The translations under genes were made by a program, and so were the position numbers. DNA of 64,000 bases, from positions 62,001 to 126,000 of the forward strand of contig NZ_JYLH01000001.1 of the NCBI RefSeq assembly GCF_001439685.1. The letters run 5' to 3'. Positions 16,436 through 24,819 of the stretch are shown one piece after another. This DNA is from Pseudomonas libanensis (GTDB taxonomy: Bacteria; Pseudomonadota; Gammaproteobacteria; Pseudomonadales; Pseudomonadaceae). How positions within the stretch are numbered: the first letter of the stretch is position 1; every line of letters starts with the position of its first letter. The notes beneath the pieces are model-generated. The model made no database searches. It saw only the letters and a list, made by a program, of their open reading frames with translations, and had not been told where the DNA came from.

Positions 16436-16980
16436 ACGACTCCCGACACGACCCAAACACCGACGACGGGCTGATCCAGCACTTTCGTCAACACAGCAGC
16501 GGCGAGCCGCCGGCGTCACTGGACGCCTTCATCCTGGCCACCGCGCACCGCGAGGCGCCCAAGCCAGCGCCCAACCTGTGGCAGCGCTGGCTGCGCCTGT
16601 GCCAGCAGCCGCGATGGCAGATGGCATTCGCCAGTGTGGCCGGTGTGGCGTTGCTGGTGGGGGTGATCACGCGTACCAGCGAGTTTGACCAGGTGCAAAA
16701 CACGCGTCTCGCGGCCCCGGCCACGTTTTCCGCGCCTGCACCCATGAGCGCGCCGCCCCGTGCCGAATCGTTCAGCGCCGAAATGAGCCGCGATGCCTTG
16801 CCCCAAGGCAAGCTGGCCAAGCGCGCAGCGCCGGACCCGCTTGAGCAGGGTTTGCTGGAGGTGTTGCGCCTGCGCGCAGCAGGTGAAGAGGCGGCGGCGA
16901 CGGCAACACTTGCCGAGCTGCACAAGCGCTTTCCCGAGCAAAACCTTGAGGAGCGGCTCAAAGCCTTGCAGGTTCACTGA
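16432..16980 (+). CDS. Putative membrane-bound anti-sigma factor
   Basis: 182 residues: a cytoplasmic N-terminal ~60 residues, one membrane segment (MAFASVAGVALLVGVIT, ~64-80), then a Pro/Ala-rich periplasmic part ending in a helical AEQ-type region (LAELHKRFPEQNLEERLKAL). No zinc-binding anti-sigma motif (H-x3-C-x2-C) is present. The role is inferred from the 4 bp overlap with the sigma factor gene and the single-pass topology. Confidence 0.7.
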   Translation: MNDSRHDPNTDDGLIQHFRQHSSGEPPASLDAFILATAHREAPKPAPNLWQRWLRLCQQPRWQMAFASVAGVALLVGVITRTSEFDQVQNTRLAAPATFSAPAPMSAPPRAESFSAEMSRDALPQGKLAKRAAPDPLEQGLLEVLRLRAAGEEAAATATLAELHKRFPEQNLEERLKALQVH

Positions 16981-17264
16981 GCCTGTGGCGATGGTATCCC
17001 AGCGACACCATCGCCGGCCCGGCTGAAATGAGTCATAAGCATATGAATTTATATTCAGTTGCCCAGGGTTTAATTGCTGCTAGTTTAATAAGCGAAAGAC
17101 GTCATTGTTCCTGCTGGCCAACAGAGCGGGTCATGTTTCATTGGATGAAAAGTTGCAAGCGGACTTCAAGGATTAAAGTCTTCTCAGCATTCGCTACATG
17201 GCCACTGGGAAATAGCTCTACCTGTTGGAAGTCCATTCAATTGGATTGATAAACGGTACCTGAC
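16981..17264. other. Leader/promoter region of the diaminobutyrate cluster
   Basis: A stem GGCGATGGT/ACCATCGCC (16987-17015) without a T-tract may end the sigma operon. The following ~240 bp are more AT-rich than the flanks and hold no supported gene. A 73-codon frame from 17028 has no ribosome site or recognisable sequence. The promoter of the next operon must lie here. No clear iron-starvation (PvdS) box was found. Confidence 0.4.
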
Positions 17265-18575
17265 ATGACGGCTACGCTGAATGACTTATTTGTACAGGCA
17301 GTGCCTGCGCTGGAACACCCCCTGGATATATTCGAGCTTAAAGAGTCCAACGTACGCTCTTATTGCCGGGACTTTACCGACACCTTCCACACCGCCGAGG
17401 GGTCGACACTGACCAGTGAACAAGGTCAACTGTTCATCGACTTTTTCAGCGGTGCCGGTGCCTTGAACTACGGGCATAACAACCCGGTTCTAAAGGCCGC
17501 GCTGCTCGACTACATTGCGCAAAATGGCATCACCCACGGTCTGGATTTCAAGACCACCGCCAAGAAGGCGTTCCTTACTGCCTTCGAGGAGCAGATCCTT
17601 GCGCCGCGCAACCTGCGTTACAAAGTGCAGTTCCCCGGGCCCACGGGCACCAATGCGGTAGAGGCGGCGATCAAGCTGGCGCGCAAGTACACCGGGCGCC
17701 ACAACATCGTCGCATTCACCAATGCCTTCCATGGCATGTCCCTGGGCAGCCTGGCCCTGACCAGTAACCCGCGTAAGCGGGCCGGGGCCGGGGTGGCCCT
17801 GAACAATGTCACGTTCATGCCCTATGACGGCTACTTCGGCGCCGATGTGGATACTTCGCAGTATCTGGACAGCATGTTGCGCAGCGGTAGCGGCATCGAC
17901 AAACCGGCGGCCATTGTGCTGGAAACCGTGCAGGGCGAAGGCGGTGTGAACAGTGCCTCGGCCGGCTGGGTGCAAGCCGTGCAACGCATCGCCCAGGCCC
18001 ATGACATTCTACTGATCATCGATGATATCCAGGCCGGCTGCGGGCGTACGGGGGACTTCTTCAGTTTCGAAGCCCTGGGTGTTATTCCGGACATCGTCAC
18101 CGTGTCCAAGTCCATCAGCGGCTATGGCTTGCCCATGTCGCTGGTGTTGCTGGCACCCCACCTGGATGTGTGGGAACCGGGGGAACACAACGGCACGTTT
18201 CGCGGCAACAACCTGGCGTTCGTCACCGGCAAGGCAGTGATCGATCACTACTGGAGCGATGCGCGGTTCACCCAGGCGCTCAAGGCCAAGGCCAGCGTGC
18301 TGCATGATGCATTGCAGGGGCTGGCCGCTGGCTTTGCCGCCAAGGCACCCAACCGCCTGAAGGGGCGCGGGTTCTTCAGGGGCATCGAGTTCGAGGACGT
18401 GAGCCTGGCGCAGAAAGTCGCCGCACGGGCCTATGCGCATGGGCTGATCATTGAAACCTCCGGCATCGATAACCAGGTATTGAAGTTTCTCCCAGCGCTG
18501 ACCATCACGGCGGCGCAGATCAACCAAGGCGTGCAGATTCTCGAGCAAGCGTTTGCCGAGGTGACCACGCCATGA
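17265..18575 (+). CDS. Diaminobutyrate-2-oxoglutarate aminotransferase (EctB/Dat-like)
   Basis: 436 residues, class III PLP aminotransferase. Visible: the substrate-side start FELKESNVRSYCRDF (the E-S-x-VR-SY-CR-F pattern of EctB/PvdH/Dat enzymes), GPTGTNAVEAAIKLARKYTG, ETVQGEGGVN, DDIQAGCGRTGDFF and the PLP lysine in VTVSKSISGYGLPM (about residue 281). The family makes L-2,4-diaminobutyrate from aspartate semialdehyde with glutamate as donor. It overlaps the next gene by 4 bp and starts a four-gene unit. EctA and EctC are absent, so this is not an ectoine operon. Confidence 0.88.
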   Translation: MTATLNDLFVQAVPALEHPLDIFELKESNVRSYCRDFTDTFHTAEGSTLTSEQGQLFIDFFSGAGALNYGHNNPVLKAALLDYIAQNGITHGLDFKTTAKKAFLTAFEEQILAPRNLRYKVQFPGPTGTNAVEAAIKLARKYTGRHNIVAFTNAFHGMSLGSLALTSNPRKRAGAGVALNNVTFMPYDGYFGADVDTSQYLDSMLRSGSGIDKPAAIVLETVQGEGGVNSASAGWVQAVQRIAQAHDILLIIDDIQAGCGRTGDFFSFEALGVIPDIVTVSKSISGYGLPMSLVLLAPHLDVWEPGEHNGTFRGNNLAFVTGKAVIDHYWSDARFTQALKAKASVLHDALQGLAAGFAAKAPNRLKGRGFFRGIEFEDVSLAQKVAARAYAHGLIIETSGIDNQVLKFLPALTITAAQINQGVQILEQAFAEVTTP

Positions 18576-19039
18576 GCGATGCCATTGTCATCCGCCACGC
18601 GTCCCTTGATGACGCCCCCGCTATAGCGCCCTTGCTGGATAAATACCGTGAGTTCTATGGTGAAACCTCCGATTTGCCGCGGGCGTTGGCGTTTATTCAA
18701 CAACGGTTCTTCCTGGGCGAGTCGATAGTGATCGTGGCGGAACTGGATAACCAGGTTGTTGGTTTTACCCAACTGTTCCCCAGTTTCTCCAGCGTCACGC
18801 TTCAACGTCTTTGGATACTCAATGATTTATATGTCGATGCAAACAAACGCGGCGCGGGTGTGGGCCTGGCGTTATTGACCGCGGCGAAGCACTTCGCCCA
18901 ACTGACCAACGCCAAACAGCTATTTATTGAAGGGGCGCACGATAATCCCAAAGCCAGGAATTTATATACCCGCTTTGGCTTTATCGAAAACACCGCTTAC
19001 CACTATTACCATCTTGCGCTGGACCATGCCCAAGGATAG
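18572..19039 (+). CDS. GNAT-family N-acetyltransferase
   Basis: 155 residues; acetyl-CoA motif A at KRGAGVGLALL (R/K-G-x-G-x-A type, ~residue 90) preceded by WILNDLYVDANK, and ARNLYTRFGFIENT near the end. It is not the EctA type by sequence. It overlaps the aminotransferase and is followed 10 bp later by the N-monooxygenase, so it probably acylates the amino or hydroxyamino group of diaminobutyrate. The substrate is inferred only from the operon. Confidence 0.85.
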   Translation: MSDAIVIRHASLDDAPAIAPLLDKYREFYGETSDLPRALAFIQQRFFLGESIVIVAELDNQVVGFTQLFPSFSSVTLQRLWILNDLYVDANKRGAGVGLALLTAAKHFAQLTNAKQLFIEGAHDNPKARNLYTRFGFIENTAYHYYHLALDHAQG

Positions 19040-19049
19040 GAGCTTTCCC

Positions 19050-20354
19050 ATGTCAGACATTATTTACGACATCATCGGTATCGGTTTTGGGCCCTCCAAC
19101 CTGGCACTCGCCATCGGCCTGGAAGAATCGGCCTCAGCGTTGACCTACCGCTTTCTCGACGCCAAGCCCACGCCGGATTGGCAGGATGAAATGCTGCTCA
19201 GCGGTTCGGATATCCAGAACAACCCCTTGCGCGACCTGGTCACCCCGCGCAACCCGCGTAGCCACTATGGGTTCGTCAATTACCTGAAAGAAACCGGTCG
19301 CCTGTTCGACTACCTCAACCTGCCGCTGACGTATCCGTTGCGACGTGAATACGCGGAGTACATCAAATGGGTCGCCGGGCATTTCCTTGGCAGTGTCGAG
19401 TCCTCGGCGTTCGCCCAGCGGGTCGAGCCACTGCTGCTCAAAGGTGAGCAGGTGTGGAAGGTCACCTATAACGACCAGCGTGTCATCTACGGGCGCAGCC
19501 TGGTGCTGGGGACCGGGCGCACGGCGAATATCCCGGCGGTGTTCGAGGGCCTGACCGGCCCCCAGGTGTTTCACCTCAACCACTACCTGGAGCGCCTCAA
19601 CAAACTGCCTTCCAGCGTGCAGCGCATCGGTGTGGTGGGCTCCAGCCAGAGCGCCGTGGAGATTGTGCTCGACCTGACCGCCAGGTTCCCCGACAAAGAC
19701 ATCTACTCCCTGCACCGCAGCTTCAGCTTTCGCCTCAAGGACACCAGCCCATTCAGCGACAAGGTGTATTTCCCGGAATTCATCGACTACTACTTCAACC
19801 TCCCACCCGAGGCCAAGGCACGGGTGGACAAGCAACTGCGCGGCACCAACTACAGTTCGGCCGATGAAGATGTGATCAACGCCCTGTATGTGCGCATCCA
19901 CGAAGAAAAATTGCAGGGCAGGCAACGCATCCACATTCTCAACAACATCGCCATCGAGCAGGCGCAGATCAATGCATCAGGGCAGGTGGAGCTGGCGCTC
20001 AAGGAAGTCAACCAACTGACCCACTCGACTCTGGTGCTGGATGCGCTGGTACTCGCCACCGGCTTCAAGGACATTGCGGCCAAGGAGAATGGCGAACTCT
20101 ACCCACCGCTGCTGGGGCCTTATCACGCGCAGTTCCGGGCCGATGCCCACGGCGCGCTGGTGGTGAACCGCGATTACAGCCTGACGGCGCTGGCGGACTT
20201 ACCCGCCATGTTTCTCAACGGCTTATGCGAAAGCTCCCACGGCCTGGGGGACGCCGGTTCATTCAGCCTGATTTCACTGCGGGTCGAACACATCCTGGCG
20301 TCCCTGGAGGAGAAACTGGCCCAGGCAGAAGCCCCGCTGCACGCACTGGCCTGA
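19050..20354 (+). CDS. Flavin-dependent amine N-monooxygenase (PvdA/IucD/SidA family)
   Basis: 434 residues from the ATG at 19050 (AGGAG upstream). The FAD site GIGFGPSNLALA is at residue ~10, SHYGFVNYL lies in the substrate region, the NADPH site GVVGSSQSAVEI is near 194, and LVLATGFKD near 335. The family hydroxylates the terminal amine of ornithine, lysine or diamines, usually for hydroxamate siderophores. Here the only diamine-forming enzyme nearby makes diaminobutyrate, so N4-hydroxy-diaminobutyrate is the plausible product. No NRPS or NIS synthetase is adjacent. Confidence 0.9.
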   Translation: MSDIIYDIIGIGFGPSNLALAIGLEESASALTYRFLDAKPTPDWQDEMLLSGSDIQNNPLRDLVTPRNPRSHYGFVNYLKETGRLFDYLNLPLTYPLRREYAEYIKWVAGHFLGSVESSAFAQRVEPLLLKGEQVWKVTYNDQRVIYGRSLVLGTGRTANIPAVFEGLTGPQVFHLNHYLERLNKLPSSVQRIGVVGSSQSAVEIVLDLTARFPDKDIYSLHRSFSFRLKDTSPFSDKVYFPEFIDYYFNLPPEAKARVDKQLRGTNYSSADEDVINALYVRIHEEKLQGRQRIHILNNIAIEQAQINASGQVELALKEVNQLTHSTLVLDALVLATGFKDIAAKENGELYPPLLGPYHAQFRADAHGALVVNRDYSLTALADLPAMFLNGLCESSHGLGDAGSFSLISLRVEHILASLEEKLAQAEAPLHALA

Positions 20355-20363
20355 CCCGCCCTC

Positions 20364-20389
20364 GGCAGCAGCCAGCGCCGGCTGCTGCC
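20364..20389 (+). other. Intercistronic hairpin
   Basis: A perfect 10-bp stem GGCAGCAGCC/GGCTGCTGCC with a 6-nt loop lies between the monooxygenase and LysE genes. It is followed by the LysE ribosome site (AAGGAG) rather than a T-tract, so it more likely tunes mRNA stability than terminates. Confidence 0.6.
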
Positions 20390-20406
20390 TCCTACAAGGA
20401 GTTCCC

Positions 20407-21030
20407 ATGTTTACAGCAGCATTGATCTACATCCTGGCGGTGATAAGCCCGGGGCCCAACTTCATTATCGTCAGCCGCTTTTCTTCGCTTGGCTCGGTCT
20501 CGACCGGAATCGGCGCGACCCTGGGGATCTGCACAGTCGGCGTGTTTTTCTCGACTATCTCGTTGCTGGGCCTGGCGGCGTTGTTGCACCAGTACCCGGC
20601 GTTCTCCAAAGTCGCTACGTTATGCGGTTCGGCGTACCTGCTGTACATCGCCTACAGCATTATCAAAAGCGTACTGGCAAAGAACACCGGCACCGCCGAA
20701 AGCACCGCTCCAGGCGCCACCAGTTTCGCCAAGGCCTACCGCGTGGGGGTCATCACCAACATCAGCAATATGAAAACCATCGCCTTCATGATCAGCATCT
20801 ACGCCGGCTTTCTGTCTGCGCCACGCACAGACATCGAGAAAGTCCTGGTTGTGTTGCTCTGCTCGACGCTCGAGGTTATCTGGTACTCGTTGGTGGCGCT
20901 GCTGTTCGGCCAGGGCCCGATCAAGGCGCTGTTCCTCAAATACACCCGGCAGATCGACGTGGGCCTGGCGGTGTTCCTCGTGGCGTTTTCACTGAACAAC
21001 GCCATTCCCGTGCTGATCGCCAGTCGATGA
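20407..21030 (+). CDS. LysE/RhtB-family amino acid exporter
   Basis: 207 residues with six hydrophobic segments. The family signature SPGPNFIIVSR is at residues ~14-24, then GIGATLGICTVGVFF and GSAYLLYIAYSIIK. A good Shine-Dalgarno (AAGGAG) precedes the ATG. LysE proteins export amino acids and derivatives by proton antiport. As the last enzyme-linked gene of the diaminobutyrate unit it probably exports the modified product or relieves diaminobutyrate toxicity. Confidence 0.9.
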   Translation: MFTAALIYILAVISPGPNFIIVSRFSSLGSVSTGIGATLGICTVGVFFSTISLLGLAALLHQYPAFSKVATLCGSAYLLYIAYSIIKSVLAKNTGTAESTAPGATSFAKAYRVGVITNISNMKTIAFMISIYAGFLSAPRTDIEKVLVVLLCSTLEVIWYSLVALLFGQGPIKALFLKYTRQIDVGLAVFLVAFSLNNAIPVLIASR

Positions 21031-21039
21031 GGCTTCGCC

Positions 21040-21330
21040 ATGGAATGGAACGCGTTGCTCAAGGATGTAGGCGGGCGCTTCAAGCATCGTAGTTGGTTGT
21101 TGATTGACCTGGCGCCGGAGGCGTTGGTGCTGAGCGATTTGTCGGGGGAGTTGGTCAGGGATTATCTGGGGGTGACATTGATTTTAGATTGTCATCTTGA
21201 GGGGGTTTTTCGGGTGATTGATGGGTTTGGGCCGGGTATCAGCTATGCGGCGTCGTTGCAGGCCGCTCGACGCAGGGCTTACTCCGCGCCGGCCGGGGTG
21301 GCTTTTCAAGATTTCAAATGGGCGTGCTGA
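21040..21330 (+). CDS. Small hypothetical protein
   Basis: 96 residues beginning 10 bp after the LysE stop: MEWNALLKDVGGRFKHRSW, then an amphipathic beta-rich middle (LVLSDLSGELVRDYLGVTLILD) and a basic C-terminus. I do not recognise a family. It ends just before a strong terminator, which supports it as the last gene of the operon. Confidence 0.55.
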   Translation: MEWNALLKDVGGRFKHRSWLLIDLAPEALVLSDLSGELVRDYLGVTLILDCHLEGVFRVIDGFGPGISYAASLQAARRRAYSAPAGVAFQDFKWAC

Positions 21331-21340
21331 AGACCCATAC

Positions 21341-21372
21341 AAAGCCCCAGGCTTTTCGACCTGGGGTTTTTT
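21341..21372. terminator. Rho-independent terminator
   Basis: GCCCCAGG (21344-21351) and CCTGGGG (21360-21366) form the stem, followed by six T. AAA on the left makes it bidirectional. It closes the diaminobutyrate operon and, on the minus strand, the reductase gene whose stop it overlaps. Confidence 0.9.
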
Positions 21373-22411
21373 ATAACCCGCCGTGGGCCTTGTACCAGGC
21401 CACCGTGTCAGTGAGGGTTTGTTCCAGCACGCGAAAGCTCACGCCTAATTCCTCTTCACTTTTGCGGTGGTCAAAGCAGGTACGGTGCTCCTCTCGTATC
21501 AACAGCCGCAACGTCGCCATGCTCAGCAAAATAGGCTTGCCGGTCAGGTAGGCGTAGGCCTCTTGCACCGCTGCCAACAGATAGAGCGCAGGCAGCGGCA
21601 GTTGCCGGGACGGCGTCTTGACCCCGGCGATACGTCCCAGCACTGGCATCAGCTGGCGCATGGTCAAGTTGCGGCCGGCCGCGAGATAACGTTCTCCCCG
21701 TCGTCCGCTTTGGGCGGCAGCAATGTGCGCCCAGGCCACATCGCGGGCATCGACCAGGGAAAAGGTGCCGGGGATCAGCCCCGGCAGCTTGCCGTTGATA
21801 ACGTCCCTGACCAACTGCCCCGAAGACGTCGGCCCACGGTCACCCGGCCCCCACATCCAACCCGGCAACACCATGCAAGCGTGCATCTGCGGATGGCTGT
21901 CGAGAAACCTCAGCACCTCCCGCTCAGCCAGGATCTTGCTGCGATAATAGCCATCCGCATCGGCTTCAGCGCGCAGGCACGTCTCGTCGATGGGCATACC
22001 GGGGGCACCGTCGAGCACGGCAATCGATGACGTATGCACAAGCCGCCGTACACCCGCGTCATAGGCATGCTCAAGCAGTGCTCGCGTACCGGTGACGTTG
22101 ATCTTTTCCAGCTTCTCCCAATGGCTGCCGCCCTTGTAGTTATCGCGAAAGAACGCCGCGCAGTGAAACACCGTATCGCAGCCTTGCAGGGCGGCCGCGA
22201 AGGCGCCCACATCGGCCATGTCCCCCACCACCTGCTCCACGCTTGGCAGGTCGCTGAACTGCTGCTCGCCCTTGGCCGGCGAGCGGACCAAAGCTTTGAC
22301 CGCGTAGCCGCGTGCGACCAGCTCCCGCACCAGATTGTTGCCCAGCAAGCCGGTTGCACCCGTCACAAAGGTACTGCGCAAGCGGTTGGGGTTCGTCTTC
22401 ATACAGGCCAT
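21371..22411 (-). CDS. NAD(P)-dependent epimerase/reductase (extended SDR, dihydroflavonol-reductase-like)
   Basis: 346 residues: nucleotide-binding FVTGATGLLGNNLVREL (G-x-x-G-x-x-G), VGDMAD, FHCAAFF, and catalytic Y-x3-K in YYRSKILAE, all as in extended SDRs acting on sugars or hydroxy-ketones. The start could be either of two in-frame ATGs (22411 or 22402); neither has a clear ribosome site. A LysR regulator is divergent 106 bp away and probably controls it. Substrate unknown. Confidence 0.85.
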   Translation of the reverse strand: MACMKTNPNRLRSTFVTGATGLLGNNLVRELVARGYAVKALVRSPAKGEQQFSDLPSVEQVVGDMADVGAFAAALQGCDTVFHCAAFFRDNYKGGSHWEKLEKINVTGTRALLEHAYDAGVRRLVHTSSIAVLDGAPGMPIDETCLRAEADADGYYRSKILAEREVLRFLDSHPQMHACMVLPGWMWGPGDRGPTSSGQLVRDVINGKLPGLIPGTFSLVDARDVAWAHIAAAQSGRRGERYLAAGRNLTMRQLMPVLGRIAGVKTPSRQLPLPALYLLAAVQEAYAYLTGKPILLSMATLRLLIREEHRTCFDHRKSEEELGVSFRVLEQTLTDTVAWYKAHGGL

Positions 22412-22517
22412 TCCATTCGTTTAAAGGCCCGTAGATATACCGGTGAGACCGCGCCTGAAAAACGGCGACTGCTGCATAATGGCTTTGCACATCAGCAGAC
22501 CAGGGAAGCTCATAGAT

Positions 22518-23387
22518 ATGGCGTTGCAGGCAAATTGGGACGATCTTCGCCTGCTGTTGGCGGTTTCGCGGCGTGGCAGCTTTTTGCAGGCGGGGCAGAT
22601 GCTCGGTGTGGCCGCGTCTACCGTTGCCCGGCGCCTCACCCAACTGGAAACCGCCCTGGGTGAGCCACTGGTGGAACGAGGGGTTGAAGGCTGCCGGCTG
22701 ACCTCACGGGGCCAATCCCTGGTTGACGTCGCACTCGCGGCCGAATCCGGCCTGCGGCGCCAGACCCCGGTCGACGGCGCGCAGGCAACGCTAAGCGGCA
22801 CGGTGCTGGTCAGCGCCGGCGAAGGGTTTTCAGCTAGCGTACTGGAAGCCGCTAGTCGCTTTACAGCGCTGCACCCAGGCTGCTCCGTGGAATTGCAGAC
22901 CACCACCGACTTTCACAAGATCGTACGAGGCGTCGCCGATATCGCCGTACGCACAGCCCACCTGGGTGAGCCATCCCTGATCTATCGAGGGCTCGGCAAG
23001 CTTGCCTATGGCGTCTTCGCAACCGCCGAATACCTGGAACGGTTCCCCGCATTAACCCCCGCTACCGCAGCCAACATCGCCTTGCTGCCGCCTCTGGACC
23101 TACTCCCGCAAATGCGCGCCGCAAAAGCCGCCGGGCTCGACCATGCGCCGATCAGCGTGAGCTCGTTTGCCGTGCAGCTTGAATCGGTGAAGCGGGGGAT
23201 GGGCGTGGCGGTACTGCCGCGTATTTCGGCAACGGGGTTGAGCGAGGTATTCCCGGAGATAGCACTGCCGCCGATGGAGGTTTATCTGGTTACACGGCCA
23301 CAGGCGTTGAAGCAGGTGCATATTCAGGGTTTTTTTGCGGTGTTGGAGCGGGTGTTGCGCGATGAAATCGGTAGCCTGGGTCAGTAG
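22518..23387 (+). CDS. LysR-family transcriptional regulator
   Basis: 289 residues from the ATG at 22518 (GGAAGCT upstream). The N-terminal winged helix DLRLLLAVSRRGSFLQAGQM..VAASTVARRLTQLE is standard, followed by a two-subdomain effector region (FTALHPGCSVEL, then GVAVLPRIS). The recognition helix (ASTVARRLTQLE) is of the AphB/YafC-like branch. It is divergent from the SDR reductase, the usual LysR arrangement. Confidence 0.9.
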   Translation: MALQANWDDLRLLLAVSRRGSFLQAGQMLGVAASTVARRLTQLETALGEPLVERGVEGCRLTSRGQSLVDVALAAESGLRRQTPVDGAQATLSGTVLVSAGEGFSASVLEAASRFTALHPGCSVELQTTTDFHKIVRGVADIAVRTAHLGEPSLIYRGLGKLAYGVFATAEYLERFPALTPATAANIALLPPLDLLPQMRAAKAAGLDHAPISVSSFAVQLESVKRGMGVAVLPRISATGLSEVFPEIALPPMEVYLVTRPQALKQVHIQGFFAVLERVLRDEIGSLGQ

Positions 23388-23479
23388 CGTTCCAGGAATT
23401 CATCGGGGGAAGACAGGCGGGACCCACCCCACTGCCTGACTTCATGCTTTTATCAAGCTACCCGTTGTCAGCCAGTCCG

Positions 23480-23770
23480 TTATTTGAGGTACGAGGTAAT
23501 ACGCGTACACGTCTTGCTGGTGACTTTCGGCAGCTGATGTGCCGCTGCAGGCCGTGCTGCTTGAATAATGCAGTGTTCCTTATGACCATCTCCGTAAACC
23601 ATCACTGCCGAGGTGGTAGAGGTACCATCTTCGTTCAAATACGTTGTGACATTTTCACTGCTCTCTGGGCGTTTATCAGGGCCGCCATAGGGGTCAGGGA
23701 TCACAGGGGACTCGGCCGCATAGGTAGCCTGGGCGAGCAATAGACATGTGAGTGTGCAAATGAATTTCAC
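23480..23770 (-). CDS. Small secreted protein, unknown function
   Basis: 96 residues with a clear signal peptide (KFICTLTCLLLAQATYA, cleavage after AYA-like ~residue 18), then a short soluble domain with two Cys (EHCIIQ and TSKTCTRI) that could form a disulfide. Family not recognised. It stands alone, with a 92 bp gap to the upstream LysR gene and no partner. Confidence 0.6.
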   Translation of the reverse strand: MKFICTLTCLLLAQATYAAESPVIPDPYGGPDKRPESSENVTTYLNEDGTSTTSAVMVYGDGHKEHCIIQAARPAAAHQLPKVTSKTCTRITSYLK

Positions 23771-23952
23771 AATAAGTCCTTCGACAGGGTTGGCGGTTCA
23801 GTAATTACAATTTAGGGCTGCTACGCAGCTTAGACCGCGAAACCCCTTAGGAAATTTTCCCCACTTTCTCGGCTCGCTTTTCAGACACCCCATACGAACT
23901 CGGCCCGCAAGGGGCGGGCTCACAGGAGCTTCTACCTCATAAGTGGAGCGAA

Positions 23953-24357
23953 TCACACTCGGACTGGATGGGTGAGCGCTTCGTCTCGAATAGGGCCATT
24001 CCAAGCGATGGGTGAGAGTAGGAATACTGCGATAAGGAAAGCTACCTGTGACAGGTAGAACGGCTCCAGCCACTGCTGCTTCAATGCGACGTAAAAAGTG
24101 TTATGGCCCACGTCGGCCAAAATAATCGCTGCCGTAAGCACGATTCCGGCTCTTGGCTTGATGAATAGTAACAGTGCTGCAAGCGGGTCAAAAAACGTAA
24201 GCGCCCCCCAGAAAATACGGCTAGCCAAGTAAGTGCTAGGCCCGTATCCGTAGTCCCAGAGCAATCCATGCGAAACGTCTGCACGAATGTGATTAACGGT
24301 TGCGATGAAAAGGCAGCATGCAAACAAAATCCTGACGGCGAATGACAATCTTGGCAT
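23953..24357 (-). CDS. Small four-helix membrane protein
   Basis: 134 residues with four hydrophobic segments: VRILFACCLFIATVNH, RIFWGALTFFDPLAALLLF, AGIVLTAAIILADVGHN and LSQVAFLIAVFLLSPIAW. The layout is of the DoxX-like kind, but no signature motif confirms that. Single gene on the minus strand; function unknown. Confidence 0.65.
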   Translation of the reverse strand: MPRLSFAVRILFACCLFIATVNHIRADVSHGLLWDYGYGPSTYLASRIFWGALTFFDPLAALLLFIKPRAGIVLTAAIILADVGHNTFYVALKQQWLEPFYLSQVAFLIAVFLLSPIAWNGPIRDEALTHPVRV

Positions 24358-24493
24358 GGGTTATCTACATTCGTGGTCTATGCCCTGCATGATAGCGGGA
24401 TCGATCAACGGCGCCAGCAGTCGCAATGGGAAGGTGTGATCGCCGAAGGCTTACGATTTAACGTAGACGAGGGGCCGCAGGGGGCAGATCTAG

Positions 24494-24518
24494 GCGCCCG
24501 ATGCACTGCACCGGGCGC
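24494..24518 (-). terminator. Possible hairpin after the DUF3077 gene
   Basis: GCGCCCG (24494-24500) pairs with CGGGCGC (24512-24518) around an 11-nt loop, just past the DUF3077 stop on the minus strand. No T-tract follows, so termination is uncertain. Confidence 0.35.
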
Positions 24519-24525
24519 GAACTAC

Positions 24526-24819
24526 TTACTGCGGGTGCGGCCCACCAGGCTGCATGGCTAGGAGCAGGTCATCGACGATTGCTTTACCCATTTCACACAG
24601 GTAGTGCGAGGCAAACGCGAACTTCTCCGCCTTGGGGTCCATGGCGGCTTCAAGCGAGAGCATTTTTGCGTAGTAGAGAACGTGCGCTGCGTGTTCAAGG
24701 GCTTCCAGAATAGGAACCCCGGCGTTGACTCGAAACAATTTCAGATGGCTTTTTTCCTCGCCACAATCTGCGAAGGTCTGAGCGCCAATGGTTTTGGCTT
24801 CTGCGGGTGGGGTACTCAT
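24526..24819 (-). CDS. DUF3077-like small protein
   Basis: 97 residues. The segment FRVNAGVPILEALEHAAHVLYYAKML and the following ASHYLCEMGKAIVDDLLLAM match the pattern of DUF3077, small proteins of Pseudomonas with no known role. A strong Shine-Dalgarno (GGAGG) lies inside an upstream 21-codon ORF whose stop overlaps this start (ATGA). Upstream is the second copy of the structured leader RNA. Confidence 0.75.
   Translation of the reverse strand: MSTPPAEAKTIGAQTFADCGEEKSHLKLFRVNAGVPILEALEHAAHVLYYAKMLSLEAAMDPKAEKFAFASHYLCEMGKAIVDDLLLAMQPGGPHPQ

Noticed and set aside
17028..17249. 73-codon open frame before the diaminobutyrate aminotransferase
   Set aside because: No ribosome site, Cys/Ser/Trp-rich with no sequence I recognise; more likely leader DNA.
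17265..18575. Ectoine biosynthesis operon
   Set aside because: Only the EctB-like step is present. The acetyltransferase is not EctA-like and there is no ectoine synthase; the N-monooxygenase points to another product.
18927..19049. Longer N-terminus for the N-monooxygenase
   Set aside because: The extension overlaps the GNAT gene and would bury the FAD motif 41 residues deeper. The ATG at 19050 has a ribosome site and places the motif at residue ~10 as in the family.
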